From NCBI GenBank assembly GCA_026645575.1, contig JAPKMW010000012.1, forward strand, positions 1-64,000: a stretch of DNA of 64,000 nt. The letters are read 5' to 3'. A model generated the notes under the pieces. That model searched no databases. It saw only the letters and a list, made by a program, of their open reading frames with translations, and was not told the DNA's origin. Positions within the stretch are counted from its first letter, which is position 1. The number at the start of each line of letters is the position of its first letter. Source of the stretch: Caldilineaceae bacterium. GTDB lineage: Bacteria; Chloroflexota; Anaerolineae; Caldilineales; Caldilineaceae. Positions 1-6,853 of this stretch are shown piece by piece. The translations under genes and the position numbers were made by a program.

Positions 1-68
1 TGTTTTCTCATCATACCCCTCCACATGATTGCTGCTTAGTATCTTAACATGTGGTCTAGTTTCTGGGG

Positions 69-464
69 TCAATTATATGGACGTACTTCGATTTTGTTTG
101 GGTGAAGCTTCGCTTGCTCGTAGTAAAAGATCTGTGTAGATACAATCACATCACACAAGCCTGTCTTGTTTTTGATCCCACCAGCAAGACCAAACATGAT
201 GACATAATTTGGCTTTAGATCTCTGATCGCACCGCTCGCCAAAACCCCTGAACTGGCATTGCCCATCTCAAATAAACAAGTAACAGCAACAGAATATATC
301 GTTCCTTGTGATTTGTTTCCCACCTCAGTCAATAGGTAAGTCAGAGGAAATTCTGATGACTTAATTTCCTTGACATTGTTTAGTTGACACTGTAAAGCGC
401 TTAACTCCTCAGCCAGTGCGGTTACAATCAGCACATCTACAGAGAGTTGATTAAAAGCATTCAT
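69..464 (-). CDS. Nucleoside phosphorylase-like protein, 3'-truncated
   Basis: The N-terminal motif VLIVTALAEEL and the later segment IMFGLAGGIKN, followed by an F-Y-Y-E stretch, match the PNP/UDP phosphorylase superfamily (MTA/SAH nucleosidase-like), here in the form often seen in bacterial conflict systems. I chose the ATG at 464 because GAGGTG lies 7 bases upstream; a GTG at 524 would only add an unlikely 20-residue extension. Family members are usually around 230 residues or a domain of a larger protein, while this frame stops after about 131. A different frame beyond the stop (positions 1-60) stays open, so a frameshift or truncation is likely. Function is probably lost. Family assignment is fairly sure; activity is not. 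Confidence 0.55.
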   Translation of the reverse strand: MNAFNQLSVDVLIVTALAEELSALQCQLNNVKEIKSSEFPLTYLLTEVGNKSQGTIYSVAVTCLFEMGNASSGVLASGAIRDLKPNYVIMFGLAGGIKNKTGLCDVIVSTQIFYYEQAKLHPNKIEVRPYN

Positions 465-570
465 ATCATTGCACCTCGCAGTCAAAAAATACACCCGTTG
501 CTTCCCCAAAAAAGAGAATGCCACGGGCGCTCCTTAGTGCTGCAACTAGGACAAGCATTAGTTGGGGTGA

Positions 571-635
571 ACTTGCAAACAAAGTAAGTGTCATATGAAC
601 ACTATATCACAAGTTTGCTAAAATGCAAGTTTGCG
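571..635. promoter_or_regulatory. Repeated CAAGTTTGC motifs, possible operator
   Basis: The intergenic region ahead of the phosphorylase-like gene holds CAAGTTTGC at 610-618 and again at 626-634, a related inverted ACTTGCAAAC at 571-580, and an inverted repeat AGTGT/ACACT at 587-603 around the palindrome TCATATGA. The spacing suits a repressor binding site. No regulator gene is recognisable beside it, so this is inference only. Confidence 0.25.
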
Positions 636-674
636 TTTTGTTAGAACAAATGATCCGTAAGTGTTTGTAAACCT

Positions 675-758
675 TTACAACTCTCCCCGAAACGCCTTAT
701 CCAGAATGGCCGGCCATAGGGCATCTAGTTCGACTTGGGTAGTACAAACTGTTTGAGG
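675..758 (-). pseudogene. hsdS C-terminal remnant (type I restriction specificity subunit)
   Basis: Reading the minus strand gives about 27 codons ending in LDALWPAILDKAFRGEL and TAA. This is the characteristic C-terminal tail of HsdS specificity subunits (LPAILDKAFRGEL type). A stop lies just upstream in the same frame, so only the tail remains. It sits directly downstream of the GmrSD-like gene, while an hsdM N-terminal stump lies on the far side of that cassette. This suggests that a type I restriction locus once spanned the region. Confidence 0.6.
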
Positions 759-768
759 CTAGAACGTA

Positions 769-2853
769 TTACTCAGTACTATTATAAAGTTGCTGATCTA
801 ATGCTTGTTTAACCAAGCTCATTACATAAGGGAGTTCCTCAAGTGAGCTAAGCCCTAACTCAACATCTCCATTGCCCCAACGTCCTACATTAGAAACATC
901 TTTACAAAGCCCACGAGGATCGTTGATTTCATCAAACTTCATGTTGAGTGATAAGCGTAGCCGTTTTGCTTGTGGCACAACGTCAACAAAATTTGTCGTT
1001 GCCTTATAGGCAATGTATAGTTTCAGCACTTCCTCTGTAATGGACGCGTCGAGGTTTAATACCTGCTTGCGCAGTTGCTCAAAGAGGTCCAGTACCGCTC
1101 CTTGTAGGTGTGGATGATCTTCGATGGTGTAGGTGAGTTGACCGCGCTTCGGTTTGTGGCTATCTACCACATTATCGGGTAATTTGGGCGCTATCCACAC
1201 CTCGGTTGCCAGTTTGGCCAAGTTACCAGCACGTTGTTGGATTGCTGTTTTATCCCACCGTTCCACTTTGCCTAGTCCTTTGTTGAGCCGCAGCGGGCTT
1301 TCGGCAAAGCCGCCTTCCATGGTCCGCTTCTCCAGAAATGTCCGGTCACTAAGCTCGGAATTGTAGCCAGTAAGGGTGAGGTTCCCTAGTGTATGGAGGT
1401 ATTGGGTATGAATGGTCTGCCACTCGGATCCCAGTTCTGCACGCCAGATTGGTGACAAATCCTCATTCTGCGGCATAATGTGCTCAATCGTGTACTCTTC
1501 GACATTCACACGTTCTTTGCGCCCGTGGTTTTCTAATCGGCGCAGCCAGTAGTTACGGCTGCGGAAGTTGTATAGATCTTTCACATGCAGTTCGCGCATG
1601 AACTCTTCATCATCAGGGAACCGTCGGTAGCTCGTCATCAATTGGAACGCTGCTTGTAGACTTTCAAGATAGCGACTCCTGTGTAATTCCCGTGCCAGAT
1701 TAGCAAAGGTCTTATTGAGTGAGTTTGGAGGAATGCCACATACTGCACGTCGGAAAACATAACTTTCCACCAAACGTAGGGCCTGTAGAAAATCATGCTT
1801 ACTGATTGTGCCGGTTACATAGTCATGGTACATTTCCAAGAGGAATGGATACGCAACGTCTACTTTTAATGTGTTAATATCGGCAAAGGCATCAGCTAAT
1901 TCCTTATCTTTTTCTCTGTCTAATGCCATTGCCACAAAATAACCTGAGTAACGGTAGATGTCGGCAACAATGTCATTGACTGTGCCAACATCTTTGCGAT
2001 TCACATATTGTTTGAAAGCGGCATAGACTTCCTGAATATTGGGAATTGCCCCTGTTTTTACGGTCAAATAATCTCGCATGAAGCGATCAAAGTGGCGTGA
2101 ATAGTCCGCTTGTCCAAAGCTGCGTTCCATAGGGTACCAATATGTTTCGTACAGTTGGCGTTGTGCATTCGGTTCTAGGCCCATAAGGACGAAATTGCGG
2201 ATCAGATCGGCTTGACTCAGATCCAACCCGGTTGAATTCAGACTTTCAAAAATCAGTTGTGGATTGTCGTGTTCGCGATTGAGCGCAATATCTACAATCA
2301 GGAGTTTTGATAGACCTTTGTAGACAATATCCACTTCACCCGATGCTTTTTTTAATTGATCTCGGAAGAAGTTGAAATTTTCTTCCATGCGTAGTGATTG
2401 ATTTTCGGGTAGGGGATCATTATCAACAATACGGGTGAGCGTGTCCCGATCTGTCTGGGTCAGCAGCAACTTGTGACGTAAATGCCCATCCTCTTCGGCA
2501 TTGATAAGATAGTAGTTGACCAGTTTGCGACTGTTAATTCCTTCAACGGTCTCACCCTCTTCTAGAGCGCGGCTTAGCGCTGCAATCAAGAGGGAAACTG
2601 TGGTCAAACGCTGTTGACCATCAATAACCAACAATTGCGGAATTGATGAGACGCTGTATAGTCCCTTTTCGACATAAACCACCGAACCCAAAAAATGACC
2701 CGTTACAGCCTCATCATTCCCTGCACGGAGAATATCGCGCCAGAGTTGATCGCACTGTTTGATTGTCCAGCTATAGGTACGTTGATAGATAGGAATGATG
2801 AACTGACAAGATTTTTGCAGATAACTTAGTAGCTTTGCTTCCGTTGCTTTCAT
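769..2853 (-). CDS. GmrSD-like restriction/defence nuclease (DUF262 + DUF1524)
   Basis: A 694-residue protein with the full GmrSD architecture. The DUF262 domain carries IPIYQRTYSW near residues 20-29 and the ParB-like nucleotide-binding motif VIDGQQRLTT near 76-85. The DUF1524 HNH-type nuclease motif EHIMPQN is at about 457-463, with NLTLTGYNSELSD at about 491-503. The C-terminal 80 residues resemble DUF5655. Family members are type IV modification-dependent or anti-phage nucleases, so restriction of foreign, possibly modified, DNA is the likely role. An AGGA ribosome site precedes the ATG by about 8 bases. The 106-residue gene ends 19 bases upstream, so the two form an operon. It looks intact, unlike its neighbours. 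Confidence 0.9.
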   Translation of the reverse strand: MKATEAKLLSYLQKSCQFIIPIYQRTYSWTIKQCDQLWRDILRAGNDEAVTGHFLGSVVYVEKGLYSVSSIPQLLVIDGQQRLTTVSLLIAALSRALEEGETVEGINSRKLVNYYLINAEEDGHLRHKLLLTQTDRDTLTRIVDNDPLPENQSLRMEENFNFFRDQLKKASGEVDIVYKGLSKLLIVDIALNREHDNPQLIFESLNSTGLDLSQADLIRNFVLMGLEPNAQRQLYETYWYPMERSFGQADYSRHFDRFMRDYLTVKTGAIPNIQEVYAAFKQYVNRKDVGTVNDIVADIYRYSGYFVAMALDREKDKELADAFADINTLKVDVAYPFLLEMYHDYVTGTISKHDFLQALRLVESYVFRRAVCGIPPNSLNKTFANLARELHRSRYLESLQAAFQLMTSYRRFPDDEEFMRELHVKDLYNFRSRNYWLRRLENHGRKERVNVEEYTIEHIMPQNEDLSPIWRAELGSEWQTIHTQYLHTLGNLTLTGYNSELSDRTFLEKRTMEGGFAESPLRLNKGLGKVERWDKTAIQQRAGNLAKLATEVWIAPKLPDNVVDSHKPKRGQLTYTIEDHPHLQGAVLDLFEQLRKQVLNLDASITEEVLKLYIAYKATTNFVDVVPQAKRLRLSLNMKFDEINDPRGLCKDVSNVGRWGNGDVELGLSSLEELPYVMSLVKQALDQQLYNSTE

Positions 2854-2872
2854 CTGAAATCCTTATGTTAAT

Positions 2873-3193
2873 CTAACTTTGCTTACCTTGCACAGTGTAG
2901 CTATACTCAGCCAATCGCGCTCGCGCCACCGCCTGCTCTTCCTCAGAAAATAACGGCGCAAACTCTGGTCGCAGCACTTGAGCTTCCACGCTCAGATCGA
3001 GCCGACCACAGAGCCACAACTCGGTCAAACCGGTGGCGGGGCTGGCGCTGGTCAATAAGCGGCGCGCCGTTTTTATACCGCCGATGTCATTCACCATTTG
3101 CAGGAAATAGGTCGCCTTGTACCCACAGTCAGTTTTGGCTGTATGGTAACTTTCCACCATAGCATCATGAAATTTTGCAGCTAAAGGATCCAT
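2873..3193 (-). CDS. Small conserved protein of restriction/defence loci
   Basis: A 106-residue soluble protein with no signal peptide. Segments such as YFLQMVNDIGG, TARRLLTSA and ELWLCGRLDLSVEA, ending in an acidic helix (LFSEEEQAVARARL), resemble small proteins that commonly sit beside hsdM, hsdR and DUF262 genes. The biochemical role is unknown. It is first in a two-gene operon with the GmrSD-like nuclease, 19 bases upstream of it. A regulatory or accessory role in the same defence module is an inference from position. Confidence 0.7.
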   Translation of the reverse strand: MDPLAAKFHDAMVESYHTAKTDCGYKATYFLQMVNDIGGIKTARRLLTSASPATGLTELWLCGRLDLSVEAQVLRPEFAPLFSEEEQAVARARLAEYSYTVQGKQS

Positions 3194-3396
3194 TTTACTC
3201 TTTCCAGATATGTGAATTGTTCATTAACCACCAAGTCCAGCACGATGGCGAGGATGGGGGACTGGGGCTAGATCGATACGCTATGGTTATCACTGAGTAT
3301 GCAGGAGCAGATAGCAACGCGTAAAGCAATTGCTAATCTCTGTTCTATACTATTAATCGTCCTGAAGACGAAAATCCTTCAAAAGTCGTACACATT

Positions 3397-3849
3397 TCAT
3401 GAATTTGGCTGCAATGGTTGTTGGACGAGATGACGAAATTGTAAAGTTGTGTGGGTATTATACCGAAGACGGCGTGATAGGCAAAAAAGAGCAACTGTGG
3501 GACAAACTTCCCTGTGGGCAATAAGTCTGAACCGACGGATGCTGCGATCAAATTTCCGTGCCGCCGCCGCAACCGGTCGTTGGGCAGATGCAGATCCTCG
3601 CAGATCCCTCGGCAACCGTCTAATGTTACGCCACTTATAGCGTTCACCAGCGGGAATGTTGAAGATCGATTGAAATGCGCAGTTGGCCTCTTGCGCTTCC
3701 TTGGCGCGCTCATCATCCAAATCTTCCAGCCATTTGAGAAAGACCAGATCGGTAATCTGTTCAATGGCGGTGAGGGGATTGGCAATGCCACCAGCCCAGA
3801 AGCGATCCCAGAGAGTGCGGATATCTCTTTTGAGCTTCGGTGAAAGCAT
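3397..3849 (-). pseudogene. hsdM N-terminal remnant (type I restriction methyltransferase)
   Basis: The first 75 or so residues match the N-terminal helical domain of HsdM: LWDRFWAGGIANPLTAIEQI, then LVFLKWLEDLDDERAKE. The SAM-binding and NPPF motifs of the methylase domain, expected over about 400 more residues, are absent. After residue about 75 the frame runs into unrelated sequence that includes a transposase 5'-end repeat (3467-3500). It starts at an ATG 9 bases after the stop of an upstream winged-helix remnant, the spacing of an old operon. It cannot make an active methyltransferase. Confidence 0.75.
3467..3500. repeat. 34-bp repeat, copy 1 (transposase 5'-end scar)
   Basis: A 34-base sequence beginning AGACGGCGTGATAGGC is repeated at 4613-4646 with one mismatch. 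On the minus strand it encodes LLFFAYHAV, which resembles the start of IS200/RAYT-type transposases. The two copies therefore look like two transposase 5' ends. Confidence 0.65.
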
Positions 3850-3858
3850 CCTTCGTCC

Positions 3859-3978
3859 TTATTGTTCTGCCGATATTCCGCCGATAAATTGCCGATATTC
3901 CGCCGATAAACGATAACGCCGTGATTTGCGCGCCGCATCGGCCATCTCCAGCCAACCGGCCGTGACCCAATTGGAAAC
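3859..3978 (-). pseudogene. Winged-helix C-terminal remnant upstream of hsdM
   Basis: About 39 codons beginning VSNWVTAGWLEMADAARKS and ending FIGGISAEQ, then TAA. This resembles the C-terminal winged helix of AlbA_2/RecG-C-like ATP-binding regulators that often precede hsdM. A stop lies immediately upstream in frame, so the body of the gene is gone. It ends 9 bases before the hsdM remnant. Family assignment is tentative. Confidence 0.35.
3868..3911. repeat. Tandem 22-bp duplication
   Basis: TGCCGATATTCCGCCGATAA occurs twice head to tail (3868-3889 and 3890-3911; the 22-base units differ only at the last base). It falls at the 3' end of the winged-helix remnant and encodes the repeated S-A-E tail. 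Confidence 0.85.
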
Positions 3979-4192
3979 CTACAGCAGTCAACACACCGAC
4001 GCCCAATTTAGCCACGGCATTTGCACCGATTGTAGGGCGACCTTGTACCCAGGCATCCAACGGAAACGCCACACCGGGACAACGGTCTAAGCGATGCCAT
4101 CGGCCAGTCGGCCCGTTGCGTCACCAGGGCATAAGTCGCGCCCCCCCATCCACCGCCTCTGCCGGCAGCGCCGAGCGATAGCCGGCCAGCTT

Positions 4193-4630
4193 TCAAGCTC
4201 CTTCGGCCCGCGCCACTTCCGCGACCCAACCGTCACTGAGCGCCTGCCACGCCGCCGGCAACAAGGGAACATCCGGGGTCGCGACCGCTTCGATGCTCTC
4301 TTCATAGTCCGGCCACAACTCGTTCTGGCTGTGATGGGTTTTCTGTTTGCGCACATCGCCCATGATCTTCTCCACATCCCAGCGGCTGACGCTAAAAGCG
4401 CCGTAGCCCCCTTCCCACGTAAAGCGCCGGTTGGGGAAGAGATGGTCATTGGCAAAGTTCGAGGAGACCCCTTTCACCTGTTTGCGCAACTCGGCCATTG
4501 TCACCGTGCTGGGCAGCATGGCGAACAGATGGACATGGTCGACCACCCCATTGAGCGCCAATACACAACAGCCCAGTTTGATCGCTTCGGCGGCAATACA
4601 GCGGTGTAGCAGAGACGGCGTGATAGGCAA
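4193..4630 (-). pseudogene. IS200/RAYT-like (Y1) transposase remnant
   Basis: The central part matches Y1/REP-associated transposases: the HUH motif in NGVVDHVHLF, then ELRKQVKGVSS, then WEGGYGAFSVS. In the family a catalytic tyrosine follows in a Y-I-x-x-Q-x-x-H-H context. Here the segment reads IMGDVRKQKTHH, so the tyrosine is missing. The N-terminus is broken: the expected FFAYHAV start lies in another frame at 4613-4646. It is therefore doubly inactivated. It lies between restriction remnants and an ATPase fragment, as expected for a degrading mobile gene in a defence island. Confidence 0.7.
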
Positions 4631-4646
4631 AAAAGAGCAACAGTGG
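4613..4646. repeat. 34-bp repeat, copy 2
   Basis: Second copy of the repeat at 3467-3500 (one mismatch). It forms the out-of-frame 5' end of the transposase remnant. Confidence 0.65.
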
Positions 4647-4692
4647 TAAAATACCTCGCAGTGATCGATAACCTAGCGCCGAAGCGAATGCA

Positions 4693-5208
4693 ATGTTCAA
4701 GTTTCCCTATGGCAACAGTGATTTCTACAAGATCATCACGGAAGACTACTGTTACCTCGACCGCACGGATCGGATTCCCTTGTTGGAAGCGATGGGCGAC
4801 AGTTTGCTCTTCCTCCGTCCGCGCCGCTTTGGCAAGAGTTTGCTGCTCACGATGTTGGAGAACTACTATGACATCGACAAGGCGACAGAGTTCGAGCGGC
4901 TCTTTGGTGCGCTGGCCGTTGGACGCGACCCGACGCCGCTCCACAGCCAATATCTGGTCATGCGCTGGGATTTTTCAATTGTCACCCCAAAACCGACCTA
5001 CGAGGGCCAGGAGCGCGTCTTACCCAGTTACCTGAATGTGGAAATCGCCAACTTTGTGAGTAAATACGCGGCGTTGCTGCCCAATCTGGTCATGGAGCGG
5101 CTCTATGCCCATCGTATACGCGAAATGTTGTTGCCTGATGCTGGTGTGCGGGATGAAGTGGTTGCTGTCGGCTTTGAGAAGCTTGTTTGGCAAGCTGTGT
5201 CCCTATAA
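4693..5208 (+). pseudogene. AAA-ATPase-like (PF09820/DUF1703) protein, truncated
   Basis: The first 130 residues are typical of the AAA-ATPase-like/PD-(D/E)XK proteins: FYKIITEDYCYLDRT, then the Walker-A-like FLRPRRFGKSLLLTMLENYY. Complete members have about 500-550 residues with a C-terminal nuclease domain. Here residues from about 130 onward are unrelated and the frame ends at 171. The frame is closed by sequence that leads into two palindromes (5271-5440). It is probably a dead fragment. Confidence 0.7.
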
Positions 5209-5270
5209 GCAGTGCTACGCTCTGTCTGGTAGCGATTAGATATTCTTTGGGCGTAACTGCTTAGGTGTGT

Positions 5271-5320
5271 GGCACTGGTCAGGGGTAGATTGTTTATCCT
5301 ACCATTGTTTGACCAGTGCC
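5271..5320. repeat. Palindrome, 11-bp arms
   Basis: GGCACTGGTCA (5271-5281) pairs exactly with 5310-5320; an inner GGTAG/CTACC extends the structure. It is one of two hairpins filling the 314-base gap 5209-5522, in which I see no gene. Confidence 0.75.
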
Positions 5321-5379
5321 GTGCACCTGAGGCTGAGTAGTAGGACAACGTTAGATTCGCGATCGTGTCACCGGCCGAT

Positions 5380-5440
5380 CTCCGGGAAGGGGTCAGGAAC
5401 AATCGCCAAATTTGGGAAACTGTCTGACCCCTTCCCGGAG
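5380..5440. repeat. Palindrome, 17-bp arms
   Basis: CTCCGGGAAGGGGTCAG (5380-5396) is the exact reverse complement of 5424-5440, with a 27-base loop. Confidence 0.85.
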
Positions 5441-5522
5441 GTCTACTTGTAAGGGGTGACAGGGCAGATGCAACAGGCTCAGCCACCGTATCACCCCTTC
5501 ACTTTGTCACCCCCTCACCTGG

Positions 5523-5765
5523 TCAGGGAAGCTGTCCCTGCACCACAAAGTTCGCCGCCGCACTGCCATTGCCCGGATGGACAAAGATGTTGTAGAGAAT
5601 AAAGTTAATGTCGTTGCCCGGCCCGGCGGCGATGACGCGTCCGTCCAGGTTGACATCGCCGGCGCTATAGCCGTTGACAATGTAGTTGATGTTGTGATTG
5701 ACGTTGCCGGGACCGCTCAACACTTCGCTCAGGATAGCATTCCGAATCGCATTGTCAATTGCTGA
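5523..5765 (-). pseudogene. C-terminal dockerin-like module fragment of a surface protein
   Basis: About 80 codons matching the last 80 residues of the complete protein at 6854-9109: NAILSEVLSGPGN, then NGYSAGDVNLDGRVIAAGPG, then VFVHPGNGSAAANFVVQGQ in near-identical form, ending in a stop. D-x-N-x-D-G-R is a dockerin/EF-hand-like calcium motif. The rest of the gene is missing: upstream on this strand the sequence is antisense to the coiled-coil/HNH pair. It looks like the tail left after insertion, deletion or recombination between paralogues. Confidence 0.75.
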
Positions 5766-5847
5766 TGTTTCTAACCTTTTATGATATACTTCAAGCTGAC
5801 TGTACTCTTTGTGAAGCCGTGATCTTTGTGAAGAAAGTGGGAATAGG

Positions 5848-6222
5848 ATGATGCTTACCGCAGAACAGGTAGTAGATGCACAACGGCTGCATGATCGCGC
5901 GACCCGTGGTGATACACTGGTTGACGATGAAAAACAGCGGTTGCACACATGGTATGCAGAATTAGAGCAACAAGAAGCAAACGTGTTATTTGGCAAGCCT
6001 ACACCACCCACCATTGCGACGATCAAAACTACTGACGTAGAAGAGAAACTTTCCCGGTTACAGCAAGAGGTTGATGTTCTTCTTCTCCAATTAAACGAGA
6101 CAACAGTACGCCTGCGTGAAGTGATGGAGCAGAATAAGCGTTTACGCAGCGAAATCGTCATCTTGAAAACACAAGTCGCCCGGCAAGTTGCCCTGGATCG
6201 GGCTTTATCCACAAGTCTATGA
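5848..6222 (+). CDS. Coiled-coil protein paired with HNH endonuclease
   Basis: A 124-residue, highly charged soluble protein. The N-terminal part reads AQRLHDRATRGDTLVDDEKQ; a leucine/glutamine heptad coiled coil runs from about residue 60 to 115 (KLSRLQQEVDVLLLQLNE). I recognise this as the small coiled-coil partner often encoded just ahead of HNH endonuclease genes. Its stop overlaps the HNH start (ATGA at 6219-6222), so translation is coupled. Biochemical role unknown. Confidence 0.7.
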   Translation: MMLTAEQVVDAQRLHDRATRGDTLVDDEKQRLHTWYAELEQQEANVLFGKPTPPTIATIKTTDVEEKLSRLQQEVDVLLLQLNETTVRLREVMEQNKRLRSEIVILKTQVARQVALDRALSTSL

Positions 6223-6745
6223 TCGATGATGCAGTGCGCAGAACAGTGCGACAACGGGCGCATTTTGCCTGCGAATACTGTGGCCTCCGCGAAGCTGATG
6301 TTAGTGGTGAGTTGACGATTGACCACTTTCAACCTACCTCGAAAGGCGGCAGTGATGCCCTGGAAAACCTGATTTACTGTTGTATCTGGGCAACCAACGT
6401 AAACAGGCCTATTGGCCGGCGACGACAAGCGCCCCGCACCTTTGGAACCCACGACAAAGTCCAGCAACCGAGCATTTTTTACTGCTTGAAACTGGTGAAC
6501 TACAACCCTTCACGGATGTTGGCGCCTTTACACTGCGTCGTCTGCAACTCAACCGCCCAGCACTCATTGCTTATCGCCTGCGACAACACCAACTGACTGA
6601 ACAAGATCTGCGATTGACCCAGTACCGCGATTTGTTGGCTCTCCAAACACAGGTAATCTCACAACTAATTACTGCTATGCGCGAACAACAAGCGCTATTG
6701 GCTGAACAACAGATCTACCTAGATCGCCTCCGCCAGCGACGCTGA
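6219..6745 (+). pseudogene. HNH endonuclease with a one-base frameshift
   Basis: The first frame begins with CEYCGLREADVSG and LTIDHFQPTSKGGSDALENL, the HNH fold with its zinc cysteines, and reaches YCC near 6383. The family continuation GNQRKQAYWPATTSAP, then FLLLETGEL and later RRLQLNRPALIAYRLRQ, is found only in the next frame, open to 6745. Insertion of one base near 6383-6386 restores a single protein of about 175 residues. It is either a real inactivating deletion or an assembly error. The ATGA overlap with the preceding coiled-coil gene is kept. Confidence 0.75.
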
Positions 6746-6791
6746 TAAAACAGCCTGCTAAGGATTGACCATTCTTCTTACAAATAATAAA

Positions 6792-6836
6792 GGGGTACTC
6801 CGGTGGCTTCAACAAGTTCAGCCACCGGAGTACCCC
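6792..6836. terminator. Hairpin terminator between convergent genes
   Basis: GGGGTACTCCGGTGGCT (6792-6808) pairs perfectly with 6820-6836 around an 11-base loop. On the minus strand it is followed by a T-rich tail (TTTATTATTT). It is well placed to end both the HNH unit and the surface-protein gene that finishes at 6854. Confidence 0.8.
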
Positions 6837-6853
6837 GTCACCCCCTCACCTTG

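Noticed and set aside
522..602. 26-codon plus-strand ORF resembling a helix-turn-helix start
   Set aside because: Too short, no ribosome site, and the likeness is a few residues only.
3345..3938. 197-codon minus-strand ORF over the hsdM remnant
   Set aside because: A patchwork of other frames (winged-helix tail, transposase start); the HsdM-like sequence is in the frame 3397-3849.
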